Assembly: GCA_036003885.1 (NCBI GenBank)
Contig: DASYSA010000181.1
Span: 1 to 6,554 of the forward strand
DNA from: DASYSA01 sp036003885
Lineage (GTDB): Bacteria > Acidobacteriota > Blastocatellia > UBA7656
Direction: 5' to 3'
Length of the DNA stretch: 6,554 nucleotides
Shown here piece by piece: positions 1-6,225 of the stretch. The position numbers and the translations under genes are program-made. The notes below the pieces were generated by a model. That model was not told the DNA's origin, made no database searches, and saw only the letters and a list, made by a program, of their open reading frames with translations. Every line of letters starts with the position of its first letter. Position 1 is the stretch's first letter.

Positions 1-1
1 A

Positions 2-118
2 ATACCCGAACCTAACACAGCTTTCAATGCTGATTCAACGGAGCTAGAATTCAGGGGCGAACTTACCTGGCAGCCGGCCTCAGTGCAGAGGAGAGGGGGG
101 GCAACTACGGCGACGTAG
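2..118 (+). CDS. Possible 3' end of an upstream gene (partial)
   Basis: The frame is open from the left edge to a TAG at 116-118, giving 38 codons that end ...LEFRGELTWQPASVQ then RRGGATTAT. The alternating hydrophobic/polar stretch around ELEFRGELTW could be a beta-strand, but no family is recognised. An open run of this length at a window edge is not statistically compelling, because roughly one random frame in six would stay open this far. It is listed because the edge would otherwise be blank. If real, it lies 114 bp upstream of the VWFA-related gene on the same strand. A purine-rich run with seven consecutive G (95-101) lies inside it. Confidence 0.22.
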   Translation: MPEPNTAFNADSTELEFRGELTWQPASVQRRGGATTAT

Positions 119-232
119 CCTCGCATCACTGCGATGACGTACCTGAATCGTTCGTTCGCTATTGAATGGAGTACCTCGGGCTCGTGCAAAGAGCGGTTAC
201 ACATTCGGGATTGGTCTCGGGGCACTAGAGCG

Positions 233-1483
233 ATGACTATTCGAATTCCTTCATTTTATCGATACATCGTAGCCGTGCTCCTGCCGGCGTTTTTGGTCGG
301 CGCCAGTCTTGTGCCGGCTGCAACGCCTCTCACTGCTGACGACAAGAAACCAAAGCGTGCGAAGTTCGGATCGAGCCTGAAGCGACTCCGGTGGGATCCG
401 GCGAGGCAAAGTACTGTTGAAGCGGTTGGCGAGACAAAGGGGCGAGACTCCCGATCAGATGATCCGATCAAACTCGAGACGCTGCTGGTGGTCTTCGACT
501 TGCTGATTGTGACCGGCGACAAGCAGCAGATAGTCAAAGGTCTCAGGAAGGACGACTTCATCATCATCGAAGACGGCAAGCTTCAGCAGGTCGCTACATT
601 TGGAATGGGGGATGGCGCCACCACGCGGCGCTCGATAATTCTGATCATCGACTATAGCAACAGCCAGGCGCCTTACCTGCAGACCAGTATTGAAGCTGCT
701 AAGACGCTGGTAGGCAAGCTGTCATCCCAGGACGAGATGGCCATCGTCACCGATGACGTGGAGATACTGATTGACTTCACACCGGATAAGAAAAAACTCG
801 TCTCTGCACTCGACAAGATCAAGAAGCGGGTATTTGACAAACACGACCACGGGCGGAGTCTTCAATTCACGGCTCTGTTTGCCGCATTGCGCGAGCTGAC
901 CGACAACAAGAGCTCTCGGCCGATCATCATCTTTCAAACTGATGGCGATGAAGCCGCGGCATTCAGAGACCAACCGGACGCAGCCCGATTCTCTTTTCTT
1001 CGAAGCGACATGCCCTCGGTTGAATACGGCCTGTCGGACATCTACGATGCGGCCGAGAAGTCCCGGGCTACGATCTACTCGGTGGTAACCAACCACAAAT
1101 TGATCGGATTGCCGAGTGGAGAATACCAGAAGCAGGTCGCACAGTTGCTTGCCTCCAGGGGTTTCATTCGGCCCGGCGAGTTCGTAAATCCGCAACAGGC
1201 GTCACTGATCAAGCTGTACGCTGAGCTGTTCAGACAGGGTCAATTAGCGACCGTTCGAGTAGCCACGCTAACAGGAGGCTGGACGGCCTGGCTCGAGCGG
1301 CCCGACCAGGCCGAAAATATCTACGAGCAGATCCTCTCGGATATCAATCAGCGCTACATAATCGGGTATTACCCGACGAACGGCGGCCGGGACGGGAACC
1401 TTCACAAAGTGGATATAGAGATCAAGGGACATCCAGAGTACAAGGTTCACGGCCGGACCAACTACTACGCACCCGAACGCTGA
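233..1483 (+). CDS. Exported VWFA-related domain protein (Acidobacterial type)
   Basis: This 416-residue protein is predicted to be exported. Residues 1-30 form a signal peptide: a short basic start, a hydrophobic core IVAVLLPAFLVGASL, then an Ala-rich cleavage zone near VPAA. A charged linker follows, then the pre-VWA strand region with KGLRKDDFIIIEDGKLQQVATF, matching the 'V.gLtkeDF.v.EDGk.Q.i..F' signature of the VWFA-related Acidobacterial domain (TIGR03436-like). The VWA fold has a full MIDAS set: D140-x-S142-x-S144 (IIDYSNS), T213 (FTALFAAL) and D237 (QTDGDE). The family hallmark YIIGYYPTN starts at residue 375 and the protein closes with the typical KVHGRTNYYAPER. VWA domains bind a divalent metal and mediate protein-protein contact; the partner here is unknown. 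The start at 233 is preferred over the in-frame ATG at 134 because it puts the signal peptide at the N-terminus, although neither has a good Shine-Dalgarno. Family call is firm; biological role is not known. Confidence 0.93.
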   Translation: MTIRIPSFYRYIVAVLLPAFLVGASLVPAATPLTADDKKPKRAKFGSSLKRLRWDPARQSTVEAVGETKGRDSRSDDPIKLETLLVVFDLLIVTGDKQQIVKGLRKDDFIIIEDGKLQQVATFGMGDGATTRRSIILIIDYSNSQAPYLQTSIEAAKTLVGKLSSQDEMAIVTDDVEILIDFTPDKKKLVSALDKIKKRVFDKHDHGRSLQFTALFAALRELTDNKSSRPIIIFQTDGDEAAAFRDQPDAARFSFLRSDMPSVEYGLSDIYDAAEKSRATIYSVVTNHKLIGLPSGEYQKQVAQLLASRGFIRPGEFVNPQQASLIKLYAELFRQGQLATVRVATLTGGWTAWLERPDQAENIYEQILSDINQRYIIGYYPTNGGRDGNLHKVDIEIKGHPEYKVHGRTNYYAPER

Positions 1484-1487
1484 AATG

Positions 1488-1582
1488 CACGTTTTGCGTT
1501 TCGCGTTTTACGTTTCGGTGTCGTTGCACGCTTAGCCTGGGGAAGCGAAGGACGCGAAACGCAAAACTCAAAACGTGAAACG
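1488..1582. repeat. Nested inverted/tandem repeat built on CGTTTTRCGTTTCG
   Basis: Two 14-bp copies lie head to tail on the left: CGTTTTGCGTTTCG (1490-1503) and CGTTTTACGTTTCG (1504-1517), differing at one base. The right side carries the same words inverted: 1553-1567 is the exact reverse complement of 1491-1505 (15 bp). The pairing extends outward (1488-1505 with 1553-1577) if one 7-nt bulge in the right arm is allowed. A smaller hairpin sits in the loop (CGCTT 1529-1533 with AAGCG 1543-1547). It lies 4 bp after the VWFA-related stop and 69 bp before the next start. There is no T-run after the right arm, so it is not a standard intrinsic terminator. It looks like an intergenic palindromic repeat element (REP/MITE-like); that class assignment is inference. 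Confidence 0.8.
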
Positions 1583-1593
1583 GAAGCTTGGTG

Positions 1594-1599
1594 TATATT
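1594..1599 (+). promoter_or_regulatory. Possible -10 box of the NTF2-like gene
   Basis: TATATT matches the sigma-70 -10 consensus at five of six bases and would place transcription start near 1606, about 45 nt before the ATG. No recognisable -35 hexamer sits 16-18 bp upstream, where the repeat arm ends. A second candidate, TAGAAT at 1625-1630, would give an implausibly short leader. This is weak evidence. Confidence 0.2.
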
Positions 1600-1638
1600 G
1601 AACCAGGCCAAAGCCGCGATGGCATAGAATCAATCAAC

Positions 1639-1645
1639 AAAGGAG
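1639..1645 (+). promoter_or_regulatory. Strong Shine-Dalgarno of the NTF2-like gene
   Basis: AAAGGAG lies 6 nt before the ATG at 1652, close to ideal. It fixes the start of the 310-residue protein and argues against an overlapping frame that opens at 1588. Confidence 0.8.
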
Positions 1646-1651
1646 AGGCCT

Positions 1652-2584
1652 ATGAAGCGACTCAGTCTCAGTTCGCTCTTAGTATCCAGCCTCATTCTGT
1701 CGGCACTGGCTCAAGAGAAAGGATTGCCTTCATCGTTAGCTTCGCTTGTCGAAAGCGAGCGAGCATTTGCAAGAACAAGCGTGGAGAAGGGCGTCCGGGA
1801 CTCTTTCCTGATGTTCTTTGCGGACGACGGCATCAACTTTAGACCTCATCCAACCAATACCAGGGAGGCTCTGATGAAACTCCCTCCGCCCGCGTCGCCT
1901 TCTCCCAACACTCTCAACTGGGCACCCATCTTTGGCGACATTTCCCGGGCGGGAGACCTGGGATACACCACTGGACCCTATTGGATAACTGAAATTCGAG
2001 CCCCGGAGAAGCCGCCTCTACAACATGGCTACTTCTTCTCGATCTGGAAGAAACAGGCTCAAGGCGATTGGAAGGTTGTTCTGGATCTCGGGATCAGCAC
2101 TCCCGCCCCAACGACTTCAAAGATCCCTTCGTTTCAAGGAGCTCGGCAGGTGAGCGTCGCCCCGTCCGGAGCGAGCGATAGCCTGGAAGCCCAACGAAGG
2201 TCCCTCCTCGAACTGGATCGGAGCTTTAGCGAAGCAGCAAAGGCGAGGGGTACGGTTAGCGCCTTTCTCGGCTGCATCAGTGACGATGCCAGGATGTATA
2301 GAAATGGCTTGCTGCCCTTGCTCGGCAAAGGCGCGATTCGAGCGTTTCTGTCTCAGAAGCCCCTGCTGTTCACGTGCGAGCCGCTGAAGTCCGATGCCTC
2401 CATCTCTCGAGATCTCGGCTACACCTACGGTAAGTACGAGATAAAAGGAGAGACTTCAACCCCTCAGCCGGTTGAGAAGGGCTACTACGTGCGCATGTGG
2501 AAGCTCATTGAGCCTGGAAAGTGGCGAGCAGTTCTGGAGGTAACCACCGCTCTGCCAGCCGAATCGTGGGGTTCAAATCAATAG
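1652..2584 (+). CDS. Secreted protein with two tandem NTF2-like (DUF4440/SnoaL-type) domains
   Basis: This 310-residue protein has a clear Sec signal peptide: MKRLSLSSLLVSSLILSALA, with cleavage expected after Ala20 (ALA before QEK). The mature part holds two similar halves, about residues 30-148 and 184-299, joined by a Pro/Ser-rich linker. Matching landmarks are LVESERAFARTSVEKG with LLELDRSFSEAAKARG, FFADDGINFRP with CISDDARMYRN, GDLGYTTGPY with RDLGYTYGKY, and HGYFFSIWKK...GDWKVVLDLG with KGYYVRMWKL...GKWRAVLEVT. The order (Glu/Asp-rich first helix, 'DD' after the second helix, 'DLGYT.G.Y', then 'W+....W+vvld') is typical of DUF4440/NTF2-like folds. These form cone-shaped pockets used for ligand binding or varied catalysis; substrate cannot be read from the sequence. 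It probably has its own promoter, since a 168-bp spacer with a repeat separates it from the VWFA-related gene. Two cysteines (C208, C242), both in the second domain, might pair after export. Confidence 0.87.
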   Translation: MKRLSLSSLLVSSLILSALAQEKGLPSSLASLVESERAFARTSVEKGVRDSFLMFFADDGINFRPHPTNTREALMKLPPPASPSPNTLNWAPIFGDISRAGDLGYTTGPYWITEIRAPEKPPLQHGYFFSIWKKQAQGDWKVVLDLGISTPAPTTSKIPSFQGARQVSVAPSGASDSLEAQRRSLLELDRSFSEAAKARGTVSAFLGCISDDARMYRNGLLPLLGKGAIRAFLSQKPLLFTCEPLKSDASISRDLGYTYGKYEIKGETSTPQPVEKGYYVRMWKLIEPGKWRAVLEVTTALPAESWGSNQ

Positions 2585-2682
2585 TCACCAGTAAAGTGGC
2601 TGCATCCCGCAGGTAACGAAGCGTCTTGCCATTCAGGCCGCAAAGCAAAACGCTCGAATTCTAAACCCTGCTTTCCATGGAG

Positions 2683-3978
2683 TCATACGCCGTGGAGTTC
2701 AAGCCTGAATTCATCGCCCAGCATCGAGATGCGTGGCTCGCGCCGGGTAAACGAGTACTGTGTGCGACGCAGAGCGGGTATACCGCGGCGTGCAGGCTCG
2801 ATTCCGTACTCCTGGCTGGTGAACACGTGATGGAGCCGGGGATTCTGGTTCAACGTGGCGCCATATTCAACTGACCGCTTGGGCACATCGCTCGCCCGGC
2901 TTGGATTTATGAACTCGATGCGATCGTCGAAAATGAAGATGCGAGAGGACGAGCCGACGGCGGAATAGTCGCGATGCACCAGCAGATTCGTCAAAGACTC
3001 CATGATGGCGTCCCGCGAATAGTTTGCTCGCGCTCCGGGTGGTGTCGCGGAACTGTCGCGCTGGGCAGCGCCGCGAGGAGGGCGCGTGTCCCAAAGATCG
3101 ACGTACAGCTTGACGAAAGCGAGCGCGCGATCGAACAGGCGCGTTAGATTACCGAATACTTCCACGCGCGACACTCCTGGCGAGTGATGATCGACTCCCG
3201 AGAAGCGAGTGAGCACGAGGCTGCTTTGAGGGAGCACCCGTTCGACGGCATCGCTTCGGCCAAAGAGCAGGAACCCTGCTAACGTGGGCGCGATAGAGCT
3301 GCCGTAGTCGGCTGCAAGCCTGAGGTCGCGCATGGCCGCCGTGGTGGGAAACCCCTCAGGCTCACGAAAACTCTCTCCTTCCAGATCCCGTATATAGCTC
3401 CATACTAGCGCCTCATCGACGTCTGCGAGGGAGGCGGTGACGAGCGGCATGTCTTCAAAGGACGCTACACGAGACCGCGCAAACAGTGCCGCGATCTCGG
3501 CGCCGTCAGCTTCACGTTTGGTAGACCCGACACGCAAATAGTAGCGATTGTCGGGAGTGGAATGCGGGGCTCGTCGATCCCCGACCTGGAGCACAACTAC
3601 GCGCACGCCGTTGTCGAAAGAGACCTTGTCGATCTTGGGCAGCAGCGGGGGCTTGATCTGATTGCGGCAGATGTCGATCAGTTGTTCTTCAACTTGTTCA
3701 GGATCATCGAGCCCTTCCAGTCGCCGCTGATCGGTGACGCCGAAGATGATCGCGCCGCCTCCCGCGTTAGCCATTGCTACGATCTCGCCGGTTATCTTCT
3801 CGGTGTTTACCAGCCGGATCTTGAATTCGAGGTAGGTATCTTCGCCGCCACGAATAAGGTTCAGGAGATCATTCCTGTCAAGCGTCCGCGAATAGCGGCC
3901 AGTCAGTTTCTGCTCGAAGTAAGAGCGCTCGCTTTCCGCGGTTCGCCGCGTCGACCTGAACTTTCTGCCGCGTGTCAT
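2683..3978 (-). CDS. AlbA_2 (Schlafen-type) and HATPase_c_4 domain protein, putative regulator
   Basis: This 431-residue protein has no signal peptide and should be cytoplasmic. A basic N-terminal tail (MTRGRKFRSTRRT) precedes an AlbA_2 / divergent AAA-4 domain at about residues 44-165, seen as YLEFKIRL (49-56), VAMANAGGGAIIFGV (67-81) and YYLRVGSTKREA (146-157). A middle region has the family landmark PTLAGFLLFG (231-240). The C-terminal part is a HATPase_c_4 / RecG-C-like domain with RDAIMESLTNLLVHRDYS (322-339), EFINPS (355-360) and NQNPRLHHVF (377-386). Related proteins are annotated as putative transcriptional regulators or ATP-binding proteins, and AlbA_2 is the fold shared with Schlafen; function in this family is poorly defined. 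The usual 'RNP' and 'G+GI' motifs appear as QNP and ARRGI, so ATP binding is uncertain. There is no C-terminal winged helix, which many relatives have. The ATG is supported by GAGGA 7 nt upstream. It is convergent with the NTF2-like gene. Confidence 0.88.
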   Translation of the reverse strand: MTRGRKFRSTRRTAESERSYFEQKLTGRYSRTLDRNDLLNLIRGGEDTYLEFKIRLVNTEKITGEIVAMANAGGGAIIFGVTDQRRLEGLDDPEQVEEQLIDICRNQIKPPLLPKIDKVSFDNGVRVVVLQVGDRRAPHSTPDNRYYLRVGSTKREADGAEIAALFARSRVASFEDMPLVTASLADVDEALVWSYIRDLEGESFREPEGFPTTAAMRDLRLAADYGSSIAPTLAGFLLFGRSDAVERVLPQSSLVLTRFSGVDHHSPGVSRVEVFGNLTRLFDRALAFVKLYVDLWDTRPPRGAAQRDSSATPPGARANYSRDAIMESLTNLLVHRDYSAVGSSSRIFIFDDRIEFINPSRASDVPKRSVEYGATLNQNPRLHHVFTSQEYGIEPARRGIPALRRTQYSFTRREPRISMLGDEFRLELHGV

Positions 3979-3985
3979 GGTGATG

Positions 3986-3990
3986 TCCTC
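3986..3990 (-). promoter_or_regulatory. Shine-Dalgarno of the AlbA_2 gene
   Basis: Read on the minus strand, GAGGA lies 7 nt before the ATG at 3978. It supports this start and the basic N-terminal tail ahead of the AlbA_2 domain. Confidence 0.65.
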
Positions 3991-4160
3991 GACTCTGGGC
4001 GTCGGATTCCTCGGAGACTCCCTCGGACGCGGCTAGATGAGTCGGCCTCGCATCCGATCTGCTCGTCTACAAGGTGTCTTCCCAATTTGGTCTGGCCGTG
4101 TACCCATTGCGCGTTTACCTCTACTTCACAGACCGGGGGCGCTTTGTATGCCTGGCGAAA

Positions 4161-4169
4161 ATCATAGCA
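4161..4169 (-). promoter_or_regulatory. Possible extended -10 promoter of the AlbA_2 gene
   Basis: Read on the minus strand, TGCTATGAT is a TGn-extended -10 with TATGAT matching the consensus at five of six bases. The -35 region is weak: TTCTGA at an 18-bp spacing matches only three bases, which is tolerated in extended -10 promoters. Transcription would begin near 4154 and leave an untranslated leader of about 175 nt. Position and orientation fit; not proven. Confidence 0.33.
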
Positions 4170-4254
4170 CAACCATTTACCGGATCAGAAGACAGATGCC
4201 CCAAAGACTGAGATTTGTTTGGGGAGGGTTATTAACTGTAGAGGAGATGAGGAT

Positions 4255-4280
4255 CGGGGCGCGACCTGCTTCGCGCCCCG
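4255..4280 (-). terminator. GC-rich hairpin downstream of the fibre-like gene
   Basis: A perfect 10-bp stem, CGGGGCGCGA (4255-4264) with TCGCGCCCCG (4271-4280), encloses a 6-nt loop. It begins about 91 nt beyond the stop codon of the minus-strand fibre-like gene. There is no T-run on the exit side (the minus strand continues TCCTCATCTCC), so it is either a U-poor terminator or an mRNA 3'-end stabiliser. The stem itself is certain; the role is inferred from position. Confidence 0.5.
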
Positions 4281-4371
4281 AATGGGTGGATATTCTTCTG
4301 TCGCCTAAGGAAGGCGTTGACTCGTCTCGCCGGGCCCTTTGGTTTCTGCCTCAACCCTGATTCATAAGCAT

Positions 4372-5733
4372 TCAAGGAATACATGTGATCGGAGTAATAA
4401 GCAGAGTTCCAAAATTGTTAATAGTCAGGATTCTGCAGACCGATGTGTTAGGCGACCTGAGAATTAGTCCCTGACCGGGGCTCCCGATATAGATGTTGCC
4501 GCTCCGAACGTCGAGTCTCGACCTGGGCGCAGATGTTCCGATGCCGACATTCACAGTGGCGGCAGCCCCATTCAGTCCGGCGACGCTGCCAAGCACGAGG
4601 CTGTTGCTTTGCGAAACCACGGCTCGAGAGCCGATCGCCGCGGCATTAGTAATCGGATTAGTGCCATTGGAAAGACCTGTGCCGATACGAGTGTTGTAGC
4701 CAACGAAGGTAGTCTCATTCCCCGTTGAATTGTTGTCGCCAGCATTGGCGCCAAGGAAAGTATTCAGGCCGCCGACGGTGGTGCCCGAGCCGGCACCATA
4801 CCCGAGAAAAGTATTGAGGTTGCCTGTCGTGTTGTTGACACCTGCACTGTGACCAACCGCGGTTAGAAACGAACCGGTAGTGTTGTTGAAGCCTGCCGCT
4901 GTCCCGACGAACAAACCTCCCGGCAGCAAATCGTTCAGCACAAGTCGATTGCTGATTCGGTAGCCTGCGTCGGTGTCAATTGAGCCCGTCACGGTCAAAG
5001 GTGAAGTCGGTGTCGTTGTGCCGATCCCGATAAGACCGCCGGCCTCTGTAATAACCGAATCTCCGAGGTCGGTGTCGCTTATCCACTTTGCGATCTGTCC
5101 CTGGGTTCCGGTGCCGGCAATCAGGACCGGAGCTTCAGGGCCAGCTTTCTTTGCATTCCTGGAATACTGGTTGGGTGTGGCGTCCTGCGAACCTCCACGC
5201 GGATTGTTCGTGCGAAGTCCGACAACGGTGGCGTTCTCATCCCCGGCCACTACAACTTCACCGGCCTGGGCGTCTGCCGCGACCGTGCTGTGGCTGGTGA
5301 GCCAGAAACGGTCGCCTCGAGTTGCACGATCCGCTTCCCAATCGACGATTAGATAGCCGCGCTGGGCCCGGGACTCGGCGGCATCAGCGGTCTTCAATGT
5401 AAGAGTGTAGGCATAAAGACCACTTGCAAGCGGCTTCCCCTCCCCGTCTTGCATGAGCCAAAGCAGCGTCTTATCGTTCTTCTCTCCGCTGTCAAAAACG
5501 CTCTCGCCAGATTGATTGAGGACCTCCAGACGCATTGCGGTAACCGGCTCAGGAGCGCGGAAGCGCATCTCGTTACGCGAGATCACGACCTCGGCCAGGG
5601 TGGCTGTGCGTGTCTTGCCGCGCTCTGTTTGAGCCCGAATCCCGGGCGCAATTGCGAACATCAGCAACGCAAGGAGCGCAAGAGACAGCTTTGCAGTCGA
5701 TGTGTTTGACAAACGGTCTTGCTCCATCTTCAT
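4372..5733 (-). CDS. Secreted fibre-like protein: FlgD-type Ig fold plus YadA-head-like repeats
   Basis: This 453-residue protein is exported: residues 1-34 form a signal peptide with core LSLALLALLMFAIAPG and cleavage after GIRA. Residues 48-131 look like a FlgD-type Ig fold (MRLEVLNQSGESVFDSG, then LLWLMQDGEGKPLASGLYAYTLTL). A Gly/Asn/Thr-rich linker leads to a bacterial fibre-style segment GLIGIGTTTPTSPLTVTGSI. Four tandem 17-residue units follow (276-292, 293-309, 310-326, 327-343), of the form hG.hAGxNNTTGNxNTF, as in left-handed beta-roll YadA/tail-fibre heads. A second GIGTSAPRSRLDV block (397-409) precedes a tail with two cysteines (C433, C451) around RILTINNFGTLLITPIT. Many fibre proteins of this style end in an S74 peptidase/chaperone domain; none is seen here. 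The start is set by GGAGG 6 nt before the ATG. Likely a trimeric surface or extracellular fibre; ligand unknown. Confidence 0.85.
   Translation of the reverse strand: MKMEQDRLSNTSTAKLSLALLALLMFAIAPGIRAQTERGKTRTATLAEVVISRNEMRFRAPEPVTAMRLEVLNQSGESVFDSGEKNDKTLLWLMQDGEGKPLASGLYAYTLTLKTADAAESRAQRGYLIVDWEADRATRGDRFWLTSHSTVAADAQAGEVVVAGDENATVVGLRTNNPRGGSQDATPNQYSRNAKKAGPEAPVLIAGTGTQGQIAKWISDTDLGDSVITEAGGLIGIGTTTPTSPLTVTGSIDTDAGYRISNRLVLNDLLPGGLFVGTAAGFNNTTGSFLTAVGHSAGVNNTTGNLNTFLGYGAGSGTTVGGLNTFLGANAGDNNSTGNETTFVGYNTRIGTGLSNGTNPITNAAAIGSRAVVSQSNSLVLGSVAGLNGAAATVNVGIGTSAPRSRLDVRSGNIYIGSPGQGLILRSPNTSVCRILTINNFGTLLITPITCIP
4705..4908 (-). repeat. Four tandem 51-bp (17-residue) coding repeats
   Basis: These encode residues 276-343 of the fibre-like protein. 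Units begin VGTAAGFNNTTG, VGHSAGVNNTTG, LGYGAGSGTTVG and LGANAGDNNSTG, and three of the four end NTF or TTF. All are exactly 17 residues, so the period is strict, while the sequences differ clearly from copy to copy. That points to old, selected beta-roll coils and not to a recent slippage array. Confidence 0.82.
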
Positions 5734-5736
5734 AAA

Positions 5737-5744
5737 TCTCCTCC
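5737..5744 (-). promoter_or_regulatory. Strong Shine-Dalgarno of the fibre-like gene
   Basis: On the minus strand GGAGGAGA precedes the ATG at 5733, with GGAGG 6 nt away. It selects this ATG over the second in-frame ATG two codons later. Confidence 0.8.
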
Positions 5745-6164
5745 GGTAGTTTTAGAGTGATGTCTCCGAACTGGTGAAATACGGATGAGGTAGCCTCAGA
5801 GCAGCCTTGATCCATGACGGCCTCCACATCTCATTTGAATAAGGCGCGAATCAGGGGCGAGAGTGCTAACCAGTCAAAACGACGTCGCAATCCGCCCCAT
5901 TTTGATGAGATTTTTCAGGGAAAGTATTTCACTGTCGTGGTGGGATATCGTTTCTCGTTGCTGGTTGCTCGTTCACTCTTGTGCCGGTTTGATACCCTTA
6001 TAGACAACAAACATGAATAATCCACGCCTTCAAGGCGATGTCACCGGGAGTTATCGCACGGCCGTCACGCCAGTTCAACCTCATTTCAGCCGGTTGAGAG
6101 GTGCGGCCAAAGGGGGAGGTTGGTTCCGGGCGAAAGCATTGCGGGCATAACGACTGGGCGCAAA

Positions 6165-6200
6165 CTTCAAAAGGCTCGGCAATGAATTCATTGCCGAGCC
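6165..6200 (-). terminator. Intrinsic terminator of the right-edge gene
   Basis: Positions 6173-6200 are a perfect 28-bp palindrome centred on GAATTC, able to fold as a 12-bp stem (GGCTCGGCAATG with its complement) around a 4-nt AATT loop. On the minus strand the stem is followed directly by TTTTGAAGTTTG, the U-rich tail expected of a Rho-independent terminator. It sits 25 nt past the stop of the partial gene on the same strand. On the plus strand the exit side is CGGTAGTTGG with no T-run, so it acts in one direction only. Confidence 0.88.
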
Positions 6201-6225
6201 CGGTAGTTGGTTGTGGCCCAAAGAA

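Larger units (their letters stand above)
3979..4371. other. Non-coding stretch between AlbA_2 gene and fibre-like gene
   Basis: This 393-bp stretch holds no gene I can defend. Short open frames occur on both strands (65 and 107 codons), but neither resembles a known protein. It contains the probable leader and promoter of the AlbA_2 gene on the right-hand side of that gene (3979-4169). Further right is a GC-rich hairpin (4255-4280) that probably ends transcription of the fibre-like gene. Confidence 0.6.
5734..6225. other. Non-coding stretch upstream of the fibre-like gene
   Basis: This 492-bp stretch lies between the stop of the partial right-edge gene and the start of the fibre-like gene, both on the minus strand. 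It must hold the fibre gene's promoter, but I see no convincing -35/-10 pair; TTGACT on the minus strand (5872-5877) has no good -10 partner. It also holds a small symmetric site at 6025-6037 (CGCCTT-C-AAGGCG) and the terminator palindrome at 6173-6200. Short open frames across it have no protein-like character. Confidence 0.6.

Noticed and set aside
134..232. In-frame N-terminal extension of the VWFA-related protein from an ATG at 134
   Set aside because: It would bury the signal peptide behind 33 residues of polar, non-protein-like sequence, and it has no Shine-Dalgarno at proper spacing.
2683..2860. Possible frameshift near the C-terminus of the AlbA_2 protein
   Set aside because: The unusual stretch after NPRLHHVF still aligns in frame with family landmarks (YGI..., RGIP, EFRLEL), so divergence is the simpler reading.
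3562..4167. 201-codon plus-strand frame
   Set aside because: Mostly antisense to the AlbA_2 gene, whose conserved motifs and Shine-Dalgarno are clear.
3975..4172. 65-codon minus-strand frame ending in an ATGA overlap with the AlbA_2 start
   Set aside because: The start would be TTG with no ribosome binding site, and the product resembles no known family. The 4-bp overlap alone is not enough, though it could be a translated leader.
4037..4360. 107-codon plus-strand frame across the intergenic stretch
   Set aside because: No ribosome binding site, Arg/Pro-rich composition typical of chance frames, and it covers the hairpin and probable promoter.
5573..5827. 84-codon minus-strand frame overlapping the start of the fibre-like gene
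   Set aside because: It overlaps the signal peptide region in another frame and has no protein-like features.
5861..5869. GAGTGCTAA, half of a CIRCE (HrcA) operator
   Set aside because: The inverted partner TTAGCACTC is not present at the 9-bp spacing, and the neighbouring gene is not a chaperone operon.
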